Shown: positions 1 to 8,556 of the stretch, in pieces
Layout: every line of letters begins with the position of its first letter
Numbering within the stretch: the first letter of the stretch is position 1
Assembly (NCBI GenBank): GCA_947498935.1
Contig: CANMMM010000005.1
Location: 166,128 to 230,127, forward strand
Reading direction: 5' to 3'
Source of the DNA: an uncultured Aquimarina sp.
Lineage (GTDB): Bacteria; Bacteroidota; Bacteroidia; Flavobacteriales; Flavobacteriaceae
Length of the DNA: 64,000 nt
Position numbers and translations under genes: made by a program
The notes under the pieces: generated by a model
Told to the model about the DNA's origin: nothing
What the model saw: the letters and a program-made list of their open reading frames with translations, nothing else
Database searches by the model: none

Positions 1-681
1 ATCTGCATCCCAGTATGCCTCTGCTTTGTCTGCTTCTAACAATGTCTGAAAAATCTGCTGCTCTGCATTGTTTAGCGCATTAAACCCTACTAATATATGC
101 TGCTGCGTTGCTGCTGCTGTATAGCTTTCTATTTTCTCAGCTGCACAGCGATACAATAAGCCTTGATACCCTTTCTTTTTTTTCAGCAAAGACTCCTTGA
201 AATGCGTATAGTATACGAGTAAGTTTTCCCAGAAATTGATGTAATTCTGTACCAGTACTGTTTTTTCTTTTTGCAAATACCAGTGATTGATATCCTGTAT
301 TTCTGACAGGTATGAAAAAAAACTATGATGATCAATACAATACCTATCAATCTCATTAAAATCCTGAATCAGTGTTTGTGCCCAATTACTAAAGGTTTCC
401 AAGCTTTCTTTAGGCGCTTTTGTATCTACAGATAGATACGCTTCATAAAACTCAAAAAGCGTTTCTATAGCATCAATACTTCGTAACCCCGACAATTGAC
501 TAATAAACTCTTCAATACTGAGTATAATGGGGGCTATGAACGTTTCTTCTTTATAAAAATGCATCAATGCCCTCTTTAAAAACAGCCCTGCCCTTTTACT
601 AGGTACTATAAAGATCAACTCACTAATAGCGTGGTCAGAATCATTGAGGTCTTGTATAATATCGTTTAAAAAACTATTCAT
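1..681 (-). CDS. PD-(D/E)XK nuclease family protein, AddB-like (partial, N-terminal part)
   Basis: An open frame runs from an ATG at 681 to the window edge without a stop, giving 227 residues of the N-terminus. The start reads MNSFLNDIIQDLND, followed by LIFIVPSKRAGLFLKRAL. That motif is typical of the inactive helicase-like N-terminal domain of Bacteroidota AddB-type PD-(D/E)XK nuclease proteins. The expected C-terminal nuclease domain lies outside the window. The next gene but one upstream (2707-5862) encodes an AddA-like helicase-nuclease, so the two probably form a RecBCD-equivalent end-resection complex for double-strand break repair. The family assignment rests on recalled N-terminal similarity; the nuclease residues cannot be checked here. 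Confidence 0.75.
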   Translation of the reverse strand, partial: MNSFLNDIIQDLNDSDHAISELIFIVPSKRAGLFLKRALMHFYKEETFIAPIILSIEEFISQLSGLRSIDAIETLFEFYEAYLSVDTKAPKESLETFSNWAQTLIQDFNEIDRYCIDHHSFFSYLSEIQDINHWYLQKEKTVLVQNYINFWENLLVYYTHFKESLLKKKKGYQGLLYRCAAEKIESYTAAATQQHILVGFNALNNAEQQIFQTLLEADKAEAYWDAD

Positions 682-956
682 TAGAGGTAAATTGAGTGTC
701 TGCTATGCTCGTTTATTAATATCATCAAACGGCCTTTTTTATTCGTAATACACATACAACAGACTAAGGAATGATAAATAGTATTTTTAGAAAAAATAAC
801 GGTTCGATAGTCTGGTCTAGAAAAGCTTACATCACTTCTCTATCTGAACTCATCTTGGCTTTTTGAAATTCATAGCAGCGCTACGGATAAAAAAAGTAAC
901 GAAATACAAGTGAATTTCAGCCATTTTAAAATCGAAATGAGTTTCTATATAAAACT
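682..956. other. Intergenic region without a recognised gene
   Basis: This stretch lies between the AddB-like start and the terminator downstream of the OmpA gene. It contains no convincing frame and no clear TAnnTTTG box. Bases around 820-890 are weakly reminiscent of repeat family B, but too diverged to call. Confidence 0.4.
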
Positions 957-988
957 AAAAACGTCCCGAATAAACGGGACGTTTTTTT
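957..988 (-). terminator. Rho-independent terminator downstream of the OmpA-family gene
   Basis: The stem CGTCCCG/CGGGACG (962-968 with 975-981) has an AATAAA loop. It is flanked by an A run on one side and a T run on the other, so it can work in both directions. It lies 43 bp after the OmpA stop on the minus strand. Confidence 0.85.
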
Positions 989-1031
989 ATATACTTACTA
1001 AGTTTTAGTATTCTATATTATAATAGATAGA

Positions 1032-2432
1032 TTACTTTACTAAGTTAATTTCTACACGTCTATTTTGTGCTCTACCAGCTCTAGTCAAATTAGAAGCAAT
1101 TGGATAAGCTTCTCCATGACCTATAGCAGATAATCTAAACTCATCTACTCCATGACCTATTAAATAATTTTTTACAGCATTTGCTCTGGAGTCAGACAGT
1201 CTTTGGTTAGATTTTGCACTACCTGCACTATCTGTATGACCTTCAATCTTAAATTTAGCAGTTGGGTATTCCTTAAGGATGCTAATGATTTTTTCTAATT
1301 CTGCGTTAGACTGCTCTTTAATAGAAGACTTACCTGAGTCGAATAAGATCTTACCTGCATAGCTATTTAATGTCTTCTGTACTTCTTCAGTTACTTCAGG
1401 ACATCCGTTGTTTGCTACAGTACCTACTACGTCTGGACAGCTATCATCTTTGTCTAATACTCCGTCACCATCTTTATCTTGGTAAGGACATCCGTTGTTA
1501 GCTACAGGACCTGCTTCGTTTACACATCCATCTTTAGCATCAGTGATACCATCACCATCTGCATCAGGACATCCGTTTAAGTTTGCTAAACCAGCAACTG
1601 TAGGACACTCATCTTTTGGATCAGGGATTCCGTCACCATCTGTATCAGGACATCCGTTGAACTCAGCTGTACCAGCAGTATCAGGACAGTCATCTTTAGC
1701 ATCAGTGATACCGTCTCCGTCTGTATCAGGACATCCGTTGAATTCTGGTAATCCAGGTACTTCTGGACACTCATCATCTTTGTCATATACTCCGTCTCCG
1801 TCTGTATCTTTTCCTCCGAATGCAAATGTTAACCCTGCATTGTGTTGGAAGTGTGTTGGAGGGTAGCTTCCTGTTTCGTAATCTTCAAATACGTGCTTGT
1901 ATGTAGATCCGATGTTGAATGCTAAGTTCTCACTGATCCAGAAGTTAAATCCTAACGTTCCGTTTGCAGTACCAGCACCTAATTCGTCTACCCAAGTGTA
2001 ACCACCACCTACTCCTAGGTAAGGATCTAACCACTTAGATTTTAATAAATTCTTGAAGCTATAACTGATCGTACCATCAGCTGCATAATATGATAGATCA
2101 TCAGCAGTTGCGTTGTCTCCATTTCCTAGCTCTCCTACTACATCAATTTTGTTTACTGTACCTGCTACTGTAAAAACAAATCCTTCTCCGATGTATCTTC
2201 CTACAGATAATCTAGATACAGATGGAAGGATATTCCAGTGATCACTAACGTTAAAATATTCGTCGAAGATATCACCTTGTACCGGTAAATCTCCTCCAGT
2301 AGGAAATATATCAACAGCATTAACGCCAATCGATACTGCCCAAGGGTTATTTTCATCCTGTGCATTCGCAGTACTAAACCCAAGTACTAATAACGAAGCC
2401 ACCAAAAATCTGCTAAGATGTTTCATATTCAA
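1032..2432 (-). CDS. OmpA-family outer membrane porin with thrombospondin type 3 repeats
   Basis: The 466-residue product begins with a signal peptide (ending STANAQ, about residue 25). Residues 26 to about 205 look like an OmpA-type beta-barrel. About residues 208-345 hold repeated DxDGDGxxDxxDxCP units, the calcium-binding thrombospondin type 3 repeats. The C-terminal 110 residues form an OmpA peptidoglycan-binding domain ([11 protein letters not shown], then [10 protein letters not shown], then RAQNRRVEI). It is expected to anchor the outer membrane to peptidoglycan. A strong promoter precedes it and a terminator follows, so it is probably monocistronic, although it sits between the two AddAB-like genes. 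Confidence 0.93.
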   Translation of the reverse strand: MNMKHLSRFLVASLLVLGFSTANAQDENNPWAVSIGVNAVDIFPTGGDLPVQGDIFDEYFNVSDHWNILPSVSRLSVGRYIGEGFVFTVAGTVNKIDVVGELGNGDNATADDLSYYAADGTISYSFKNLLKSKWLDPYLGVGGGYTWVDELGAGTANGTLGFNFWISENLAFNIGSTYKHVFEDYETGSYPPTHFQHNAGLTFAFGGKDTDGDGVYDKDDECPEVPGLPEFNGCPDTDGDGITDAKDDCPDTAGTAEFNGCPDTDGDGIPDPKDECPTVAGLANLNGCPDADGDGITDAKDGCVNEAGPVANNGCPYQDKDGDGVLDKDDSCPDVVGTVANNGCPEVTEEVQKTLNSYAGKILFDSGKSSIKEQSNAELEKIISILKEYPTAKFKIEGHTDSAGSAKSNQRLSDSRANAVKNYLIGHGVDEFRLSAIGHGEAYPIASNLTRAGRAQNRRVEINLVK

Positions 2433-2460
2433 TAATTTAATTTTTAAGTGTTAATTAGAG

Positions 2461-2491
2461 CAAATGTAATATGTTAAATATTACTGTCAAA
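2461..2491 (-). promoter_or_regulatory. Bacteroidota promoter of the OmpA-family gene
   Basis: On the minus strand, TTTG at 2491-2488 is followed after exactly 19 bases by TACATTTG at 2468-2461. This matches the Bacteroidota sigma consensus TTTG-N19-TAnnTTTG. The -7 box lies 28 bp upstream of the OmpA ATG. Confidence 0.8.
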
Positions 2492-2706
2492 GATAAATCT
2501 AATAAATTTTTCTTAATAGGCCAGTGTATATCAACGTTTCCAAGGGTTTTTGCTTTTTATTTTTAGTGCTTTTTGCCCCTCGAAATGTGAAAATACAAAC
2601 CTAATTAACATCTAATTATTAGCTTCATCTTTAAAAACGAAGTACAATTATAAGGTAAAATTTTTTTTTATCAACAAAATTCTGTGGGTAATTCTAAAAA
2701 ATAAAA

Positions 2707-5700
2707 TCAGTTTACATAGTGTAAGTGTAATTGCGCATTACAGTACACTAAGATTTTTTGTCGTACTGTGTATCCTAATTCTTGGAGCAACACCCCATAG
2801 GTAACCAGCTGACTAGCATGTTGCGTTTTTGGTTCTCCTGTTTTATAGTCCAAAATCACTGCATGCCCTTCTGAATCGACCACTACTCTGTCAGGTCTAT
2901 ATAATGCTCCTTTAGATATAATATCTCTTTCATTCAGCACGGTTACATCCTCTGCAAAAAACAACGAAAGTTCTGGGTGATGCACAATAGCTTCTAGCTC
3001 TTGTGTCAACACCGCTGTAGTAGCACTCGCGATCATACCTTGCTCATAGGCAGTAACAACTGCAATTTCTACATCTGCTACCGTCTGTATCGATGCCATG
3101 ATATCGTGAATTAAATTCCCCTTTTCTATAGCTGTTTGCTGTGCAGAATCCCACAATTTTGCAGCATTCGTTACAATTTGCACCTTATACATATCCGCAG
3201 CATTTTCAAATGTATGTAGTACCGCCTGTGAATGCTGTATTTTCTCAACCTCAATATGCTGATTCGACGCATTAGGATCTCCAAAATCATACGAAAATTG
3301 TTCCGAATCCCAGCGCCCTAAGTGCTTTAAATACTTTATAAATTTTCCCGAAAATTTATTTTCATTAATCTCGCCTTTGCTATTGATTTCCATTTTGCTA
3401 ATCACATATAACTGCGCCTCTGCTCTGGTCAATGCTACGTATAACAAATTTAGCATATCTAACTCTAATTGAGATTGTCTCTGCCATACGATCGCTGCTG
3501 CGTCCTCATTAAATTCCGCAATATCTTTGGAATAATTAATAAACACCTCTTCAAATCCGTGAAATGCAGTAGCATCTACAGGTAACCAAGTTTTAGGTTC
3601 GATTTCTCTATAAATATCAATATTAGCATATGGGTAAATCACACACGGAAACTCTAAACCTTTGGACTTATGTATCGTCATAATTTTTACTGCAGCCTCG
3701 CCTTCTGGGGCAATGATGCTCAGCTTCTCCTTCTTATGCTCCCAGTAGGACAAAAAGCCAATAATCCCATCGGAATGCTGTTGGGTATATGCAAAAACAG
3801 TATCCAAAAAAAACTGTATGTATGCAGGTGCTGTAGCGCCTAGATCAAAACTACGAATGATATACTCTACAGCGTCATACAGCGGTAATACCGTTACTTT
3901 TTTGCTATAAAAAGCAATGCCCAACTCCTGTAGTTTTGCAGAAAAAACAGCCGCTTCTGCATGTAGCATCTCTTTTAAAAAAGCATGCTTAGACTGAATT
4001 CCATACTGCGTAGCAATGAAATATAGCAATTGTGTTTTGGCGATCAAATCATCAGAAAACACACAACTTTTCAATACATCAATGATAAATAACACACGTG
4101 GATCATTCTTTAGTAACAAAGTCTCAGAAGAAATAATCGGAATCCCTTTAGTTGCCAAATAATCTGCTATTACTGCTCCTTCTTTTTGTTTTCTAGTCAG
4201 TATACAAATCGCATCCAATGGATAGTGCTTCGCCTGCAACTCCAGAATAATCTCGTATACCTTTTCTGGGTACACTTCATGCTCTTCTGCTACATTTTTT
4301 GCAGTGATAAAAGAAAGATTTACATACCCGCCTTTTTTATCATTACACGCCTGATTATTCCCTAATAAATATAATTTGCGATGTACATCACTGACAAAAT
4401 CATTGGATAAAAAGGTAAATAAATCATTATTAAAATTAATGACCGTATCATAACTTCTGTAATTTTTAGGCAAGTTTAGCACCTGTTTCTCTTGTACCGA
4501 AAAAGGATTCTTATTCAACGAAAGATCGATAAACTGTTCTGCTTTTCCGCCTCTCCAGCGATAAATCGCCTGTTTTGCATCTCCTACTATAGTTACCTGT
4601 CCTCGTTTCCCTGTAAGTGTTTCTGTAGCAATCGCATTATCAATCAGCGGAATCATATTCTGCCATTGCAATTCGGATGTATCCTGAAACTCATCGATAA
4701 AATAATCCCTGTAGCGCTCCCCTAAACGTTCGTATATAAAGGGTGCTGGTTGATCCTGAATCGCCTCACTAATGATTTTATTGAATTCCGAAATCAATAG
4801 AATATTTCGCTCTTTATTGATTTCTTGTAGCGCAGCATAAATCGCTTTTAACACCGATAGTGGTGTTACATTCTTACGACAATTTTCATACAATTGCACC
4901 TTGCTCAATTCCTCCTTGGTCACTAAAAACACCTCTTCTATCGTAGGACGTATACTATCTATCGATGCTTTCTTACCACTTTCTAATGTTTTGTTATAAA
5001 AACTAGCTGCTCGTATATTTTGTTTCCAACTCGCTTTAAAATCTACAGCAGTACTCCCAGAGGCTAACTTCTGAAAATGCGCTGGTACAGACCCGCGTGT
5101 AAAATCTTTTGTGTCAATTCCCTTTTCGGCAATCACCTCTAACACTTGCTGCGACAAGGAAACAACCTTCTGTTTCGCCTCATCACTATTTTTCTGGAGT
5201 GTTTTCTTTAAGTTTTCAAAATCACTAGGTTGTTTTTCTACAATAGCTGCCAAATGCTTTCGATCATTTTCACTAAACAACAAGCGTCCTATTTTGGTTA
5301 ACTCTGCTGTAATATCCCAACTTTTATCATCCTCCAGTTTTCGCAATGCAAACTCGATAATGATTTTCGTAAACTCCTCATCGACTCCTATTTTAGCAAT
5401 CAAAGCTGCAACTGCCTCATCAATTAGGGATTCGGCATCCATCTCTATTTCAAAATTCATAGGAATTTCTAAATCTTTCGCAAACGTACGAATCACCCTG
5501 TGGGTAAACGTATCGATGGTTACGATATCAAACCCTGCATAATTATGCAAAATACTTTTGAGCATCCGAGCCGCTTTCTGTCGTATATCTGGTACAGATA
5601 GCTGTGTCTCTTCACTAATTTCTCGGAGTAATTGTGCATACTGGGAGGCTCCATTAGGAGACCCAATTCCTACTAAAGTACGTAATACCCTAGATTTCAT

Positions 5701-5862
5701 TTCCGCCACCGCTTTATTCGTAAAAGTGATAGCCAAAATATTCTTGTAGCTATCTCTATATGTACCCGTAAGCAATGTGATCAAATATGATTTTACCAGC
5801 GTGTAGGTTTTACCTGCCCCTGCTGCTGCATTATAAACTGTAAAAGCTGTTTTTGGATTCAA
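2707..5862 (-). CDS. UvrD/Rep-family helicase with C-terminal PD-(D/E)XK nuclease domain (AddA-like)
   Basis: The 1051-residue protein has the superfamily 1A helicase motifs in order. These are Walker A GAGKT at 15-19, motif Ia (ITFTNKAVAEMK), Walker B IDEFQDT near 390, motif III (VGDAKQAIYRWRGG), motif V (TIHKSKGLEFP) near 729 and motif VI (YVALTRAE) near 812. The C-terminal 150 residues carry a nuclease signature: RPDRVV, LDYKTG near 1004 and a downstream QLVTYG. This is the AddA/RecB layout. With the AddB-like gene at the left edge it probably resects double-strand breaks. The length fits Bacteroidota members of the family. Confidence 0.92.
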   Translation of the reverse strand: MNPKTAFTVYNAAAGAGKTYTLVKSYLITLLTGTYRDSYKNILAITFTNKAVAEMKSRVLRTLVGIGSPNGASQYAQLLREISEETQLSVPDIRQKAARMLKSILHNYAGFDIVTIDTFTHRVIRTFAKDLEIPMNFEIEMDAESLIDEAVAALIAKIGVDEEFTKIIIEFALRKLEDDKSWDITAELTKIGRLLFSENDRKHLAAIVEKQPSDFENLKKTLQKNSDEAKQKVVSLSQQVLEVIAEKGIDTKDFTRGSVPAHFQKLASGSTAVDFKASWKQNIRAASFYNKTLESGKKASIDSIRPTIEEVFLVTKEELSKVQLYENCRKNVTPLSVLKAIYAALQEINKERNILLISEFNKIISEAIQDQPAPFIYERLGERYRDYFIDEFQDTSELQWQNMIPLIDNAIATETLTGKRGQVTIVGDAKQAIYRWRGGKAEQFIDLSLNKNPFSVQEKQVLNLPKNYRSYDTVINFNNDLFTFLSNDFVSDVHRKLYLLGNNQACNDKKGGYVNLSFITAKNVAEEHEVYPEKVYEIILELQAKHYPLDAICILTRKQKEGAVIADYLATKGIPIISSETLLLKNDPRVLFIIDVLKSCVFSDDLIAKTQLLYFIATQYGIQSKHAFLKEMLHAEAAVFSAKLQELGIAFYSKKVTVLPLYDAVEYIIRSFDLGATAPAYIQFFLDTVFAYTQQHSDGIIGFLSYWEHKKEKLSIIAPEGEAAVKIMTIHKSKGLEFPCVIYPYANIDIYREIEPKTWLPVDATAFHGFEEVFINYSKDIAEFNEDAAAIVWQRQSQLELDMLNLLYVALTRAEAQLYVISKMEINSKGEINENKFSGKFIKYLKHLGRWDSEQFSYDFGDPNASNQHIEVEKIQHSQAVLHTFENAADMYKVQIVTNAAKLWDSAQQTAIEKGNLIHDIMASIQTVADVEIAVVTAYEQGMIASATTAVLTQELEAIVHHPELSLFFAEDVTVLNERDIISKGALYRPDRVVVDSEGHAVILDYKTGEPKTQHASQLVTYGVLLQELGYTVRQKILVYCNAQLHLHYVN

Positions 5863-5956
5863 TGTTACATTATATAGTTATATGTACAGAAAGTAACTTC
5901 TATACAGTCATTCTTTATTCTTAGTTACCATCTTATTTCTTCATAGTTAGGAATAA

Positions 5957-6044
5957 GGGCGTTCCCCAAGGGTCGGGCTATCCGCTGTATCTTTTTTGGT
6001 TTTTTAGGAAACCAAAAAAGGATGCCGCTTCTATCCCTAACGCA
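5957..6044 (+). repeat. Dispersed repeat family A, copy 1
   Basis: It runs from GGGCGTTCCCC to CCCTAACGCA. The central stem CTTTTTTGGTTT/AAACCAAAAAAG is a perfect 12-bp pairing. The copy lies between the divergent helicase and superoxide dismutase genes. Related copies are at 8207, 29053, 32984, 46797 and 57431. Confidence 0.9.
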
Positions 6045-6173
6045 ACAGCGCACCTACCCCAAAAAACGAACGATTTTGTAAAAGTTATCAATTTATTTTA
6101 GAAATCTACAGTTAATCGATTTTATAACACATATTAATTTTTATTCGTCAGGCTAATTCCTAAATTTGATTTT

Positions 6174-6181
6174 TATTTTTG
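6174..6181 (+). promoter_or_regulatory. Putative -7 box of the superoxide dismutase gene
   Basis: TATTTTTG matches TAnnTTTG, 24 bp before the ATG. No good TTTG is seen at -33. Confidence 0.5.
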
Positions 6182-6205
6182 TCGTATTAACTAAAAAATC
6201 AAACT

Positions 6206-6814
6206 ATGTCATTTGAGTTACCAAAATTAAACTATGCGTTTGATGCGCTAGAACCCAATATAGATGCTCGTACTATGGAAATCCACCATGACAAACACCA
6301 TGCTGGATATACTGCTAAATTAAACGCTGCTATCAAAGGTTCGGATTTAGATGGTAAAACTATAGAAAATATCCTTATCAATCTTGATATGTCTAACGGT
6401 GCAGTACGAAATAATGGAGGAGGATACTACAATCACTCTTTATTTTGGGAAGTACTATCTCCAAATGGCGGAGGAGTTCCTTCAGGAGAATTAGCAGATG
6501 CGATAGATGCTGCTTTTGGTTCTTTCGAAGCATTTAAAGACGCTTTCTCTAAAGCTGCAGCTACACAATTCGGTTCTGGATGGGCTTGGCTATGTGTACA
6601 CGAAGGTGGTAAAGTAGAGGTATGCGCTACTGCTAACCAAGATAACCCACTAATGCCTGGTATCGGATGTGGTGGAACTCCTATCCTTGGACTAGACGTA
6701 TGGGAACATGCATACTACTTAAATTACCAAAACCGTCGCCCAGACTATATCGCTGCGTTTTTTAACGTAATCAACTGGGAAGAAGTAGCTACAAGATATG
6801 CACAAGGGAAATAA
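6206..6814 (+). CDS. Superoxide dismutase, Fe/Mn family
   Basis: The 202-residue cytoplasmic enzyme dismutates superoxide to peroxide and oxygen. The metal ligands fit the family: His in HHDKHH (27-32), His in YYNHSLFW, and Asp and His in [20 protein letters not shown]. The [10 protein letters not shown] and NQDNPL segments look more like the Mn or cambialistic type than the Fe type, but metal use cannot be settled from sequence alone. No signal peptide is present. The gene appears to be a single transcription unit with its own -7 box and a long-stem terminator. Confidence 0.95.
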   Translation: MSFELPKLNYAFDALEPNIDARTMEIHHDKHHAGYTAKLNAAIKGSDLDGKTIENILINLDMSNGAVRNNGGGYYNHSLFWEVLSPNGGGVPSGELADAIDAAFGSFEAFKDAFSKAAATQFGSGWAWLCVHEGGKVEVCATANQDNPLMPGIGCGGTPILGLDVWEHAYYLNYQNRRPDYIAAFFNVINWEEVATRYAQGK

Positions 6815-6841
6815 ATTTCCTTAATTCATAACTATTTTTTT

Positions 6842-6925
6842 AACTGCCTATAGAACAGTCTAAGTGCTGAAAAAACTGTATATACAGAACACATCACTTA
6901 TACTATTCTGTAGGCAGTTTTTATT
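6842..6925 (+). terminator. Long imperfect hairpin with T-rich tail after the superoxide dismutase gene
   Basis: AACTGCCTA at 6842-6850 pairs with TAGGCAGTT at 6911-6919. The pairing continues inward (6851-6866 with 6895-6910) with few mismatches, giving a stem of about 25 bp. A smaller palindrome, CTGTATATACAG (6876-6887), sits in the loop. A T-rich run follows. A terminator is the simplest reading; the length is unusual. Confidence 0.6.
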
Positions 6926-6934
6926 TTTATACAA

Positions 6935-7027
6935 AAGTGGTTTACTCTTTTTTGATTTCAGTGAAAAACCAAAATTTGAGTGCAAAAGATCGTTTTTATA
7001 GCAAATTGAAAAAAATGCAAACCACTT
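6935..7027 (-). repeat. Dispersed repeat family B, copy 1 (MITE-like)
   Basis: The ends are AAGTGGTTT and AAACCACTT. The interior contains the family core TATAAAAACGATCTTTTGCA (minus strand). It lies upstream of the DUF1028 gene. Confidence 0.75.
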
Positions 7028-7152
7028 CACAGCATACTTATCGACTGAGAATGACATAAAAACATTTTAAAAAAAATAATTTACACTTTTTTGTAGGGAA
7101 AATATAAATACAGCTGTTTATACAATGAGCACAATCACCAAAAACTTACTTA

Positions 7153-8163
7153 ATGAAAACATCCCCACTGTATTTTATTATTCTATACTCCCTATTATGT
7201 CTCCCCCTAATCGGTTTTGCGCAACATACATTTTCTATTGTTGCTGTGGATCCAGTAACTGGAGAAATTGGTAGTGCTGGTGCTACCTGTTTAGCCTCTG
7301 AAGATGGAGCACAGGATATCAGCGCCATTGTACTTGGCACAGGTGCCATTCACACACAATCTTTTTGGAATCCTATAAATCAACAAAATGCTACCAAGCG
7401 CATGGAAGCAGGAGATAGCCCGCAAGAAATCATAGATTGGCTTATCCAAAATGATACTGATAATGATAGTTCTGCCAGACAGTATATCGCTGTAGACCTC
7501 AATAATGGAGAATCACGCAGCGCAGCTTATAGCGGTGCCGACTGTTTTAAAGAATTTATTCATATTACAGGCCCAAATTATGCGATTGCTGGCAATATCC
7601 TGATCTCAGAAGACGTAATCAAAGATATGGAAACCGCATTCCTAAATACTCAAGGATCACTAGCAGATAAGCTAATGGCTGCTATGCAAGGAGCAAAACG
7701 ACCTGGTGCAGATATTCGTTGTCTAAACGATGGTATTAGCTCTGCATCAGCATTTTTAAGAGTAGCAGCACCAGACGACACCAATAGCGAATACGGTGCA
7801 CTTTCTCTAGATCTTAATGTATGGATCACAACTACTATATTCGAGCCGATCGATGCATTACAAGATGCCTATGATTATCAATCCAATACTTTAGAAACTG
7901 CAGACTACACCAAGGAGGATGCTAACTTTGTAGTATTTCCTAATCCTTCTCAGAATATAGTAACCATACGAAGTAATAAAAATGCATTGGTAACTTCTTA
8001 TGAGATTACGAATGTAACTGGTAAGGTAGTAGACCAGAGAAAAGTACACTCTCCTAAAAACAGCCTATATATAGATGTAATGAACTACAATAAAGGTTTC
8101 TATTTCATACACATGTATCATAACTCTGTAAAAATAGCTAGAAAGAAAATATTGATTAATTAA
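7153..8163 (+). CDS. DUF1028 domain-containing secreted protein with T9SS C-terminal tail
   Basis: The 336-residue product has a signal peptide ending FAQ (about residue 24). It continues with HTFSIVAVDPVTGEIGSAG, the hallmark N-terminus of DUF1028, a predicted Ntn-hydrolase-like fold of unknown substrate that occupies about residues 25-230. The last 75 residues (FVVFPNPSQNIVTIRSN to the C-terminus) form a type A T9SS sorting domain, so the protein is probably exported through the outer membrane and attached or released at the surface. It stands alone, between repeats. Confidence 0.88.
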   Translation: MKTSPLYFIILYSLLCLPLIGFAQHTFSIVAVDPVTGEIGSAGATCLASEDGAQDISAIVLGTGAIHTQSFWNPINQQNATKRMEAGDSPQEIIDWLIQNDTDNDSSARQYIAVDLNNGESRSAAYSGADCFKEFIHITGPNYAIAGNILISEDVIKDMETAFLNTQGSLADKLMAAMQGAKRPGADIRCLNDGISSASAFLRVAAPDDTNSEYGALSLDLNVWITTTIFEPIDALQDAYDYQSNTLETADYTKEDANFVVFPNPSQNIVTIRSNKNALVTSYEITNVTGKVVDQRKVHSPKNSLYIDVMNYNKGFYFIHMYHNSVKIARKKILIN

Positions 8164-8206
8164 ATAACAAATCCTTCTTTTACAAATTACTCTACACATA
8201 AGGATA

Positions 8207-8294
8207 TGCGTTAGGGATAGCAGCGGCATCCTTTTTTGGTTTCTTGAAAAACCAAAAAAGATATAGCGGATAGCCCGACCCTTGGGGAACGCCC
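8207..8294 (-). repeat. Dispersed repeat family A, copy 2
   Basis: This is an inverted copy of the 5957-6044 element with the same stem class (TTTTTTGGTTT pairing with its complement) and a different loop. It lies between convergent genes. Confidence 0.9.
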
Positions 8295-8370
8295 TAATTA
8301 TTCAACAATATAAAATGAAAAAAATAACAGCTTAAAAAAACAAGAAAGAAGTACGAAAGGTCTAAAAATA

Positions 8371-8397
8371 AAAAAAGGTGGAAAAACCACCTTTTTT
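8371..8397. terminator. Bidirectional terminator between convergent genes
   Basis: AAAAAAGGTGG (8371-8381) pairs with CCACCTTTTTT (8387-8397) across a five-base loop. The A and T runs allow termination from either side. Confidence 0.85.
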
Positions 8398-8556
8398 TGC
8401 CCCAAATCTACCATGAACTTAACCTACTTATGCTATGGCTCTGCTAATATAGAGCGTTATTCCTTTGTGCAAAAATGTTTTAGATAAAAGGTAAAAATAT
8501 TTGTTGAACTACACATTTTAACGTAATTTAACAAGCCTCTTTTTTAGCTTATTTAA

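Noticed and set aside
1495..1866. A 123-residue plus-strand frame across the OmpA gene
   Set aside because: It is a shadow of the repeated DxDGDGxxD codons of the thrombospondin type 3 region; its Pro/Ser-rich repeats mirror that pattern.
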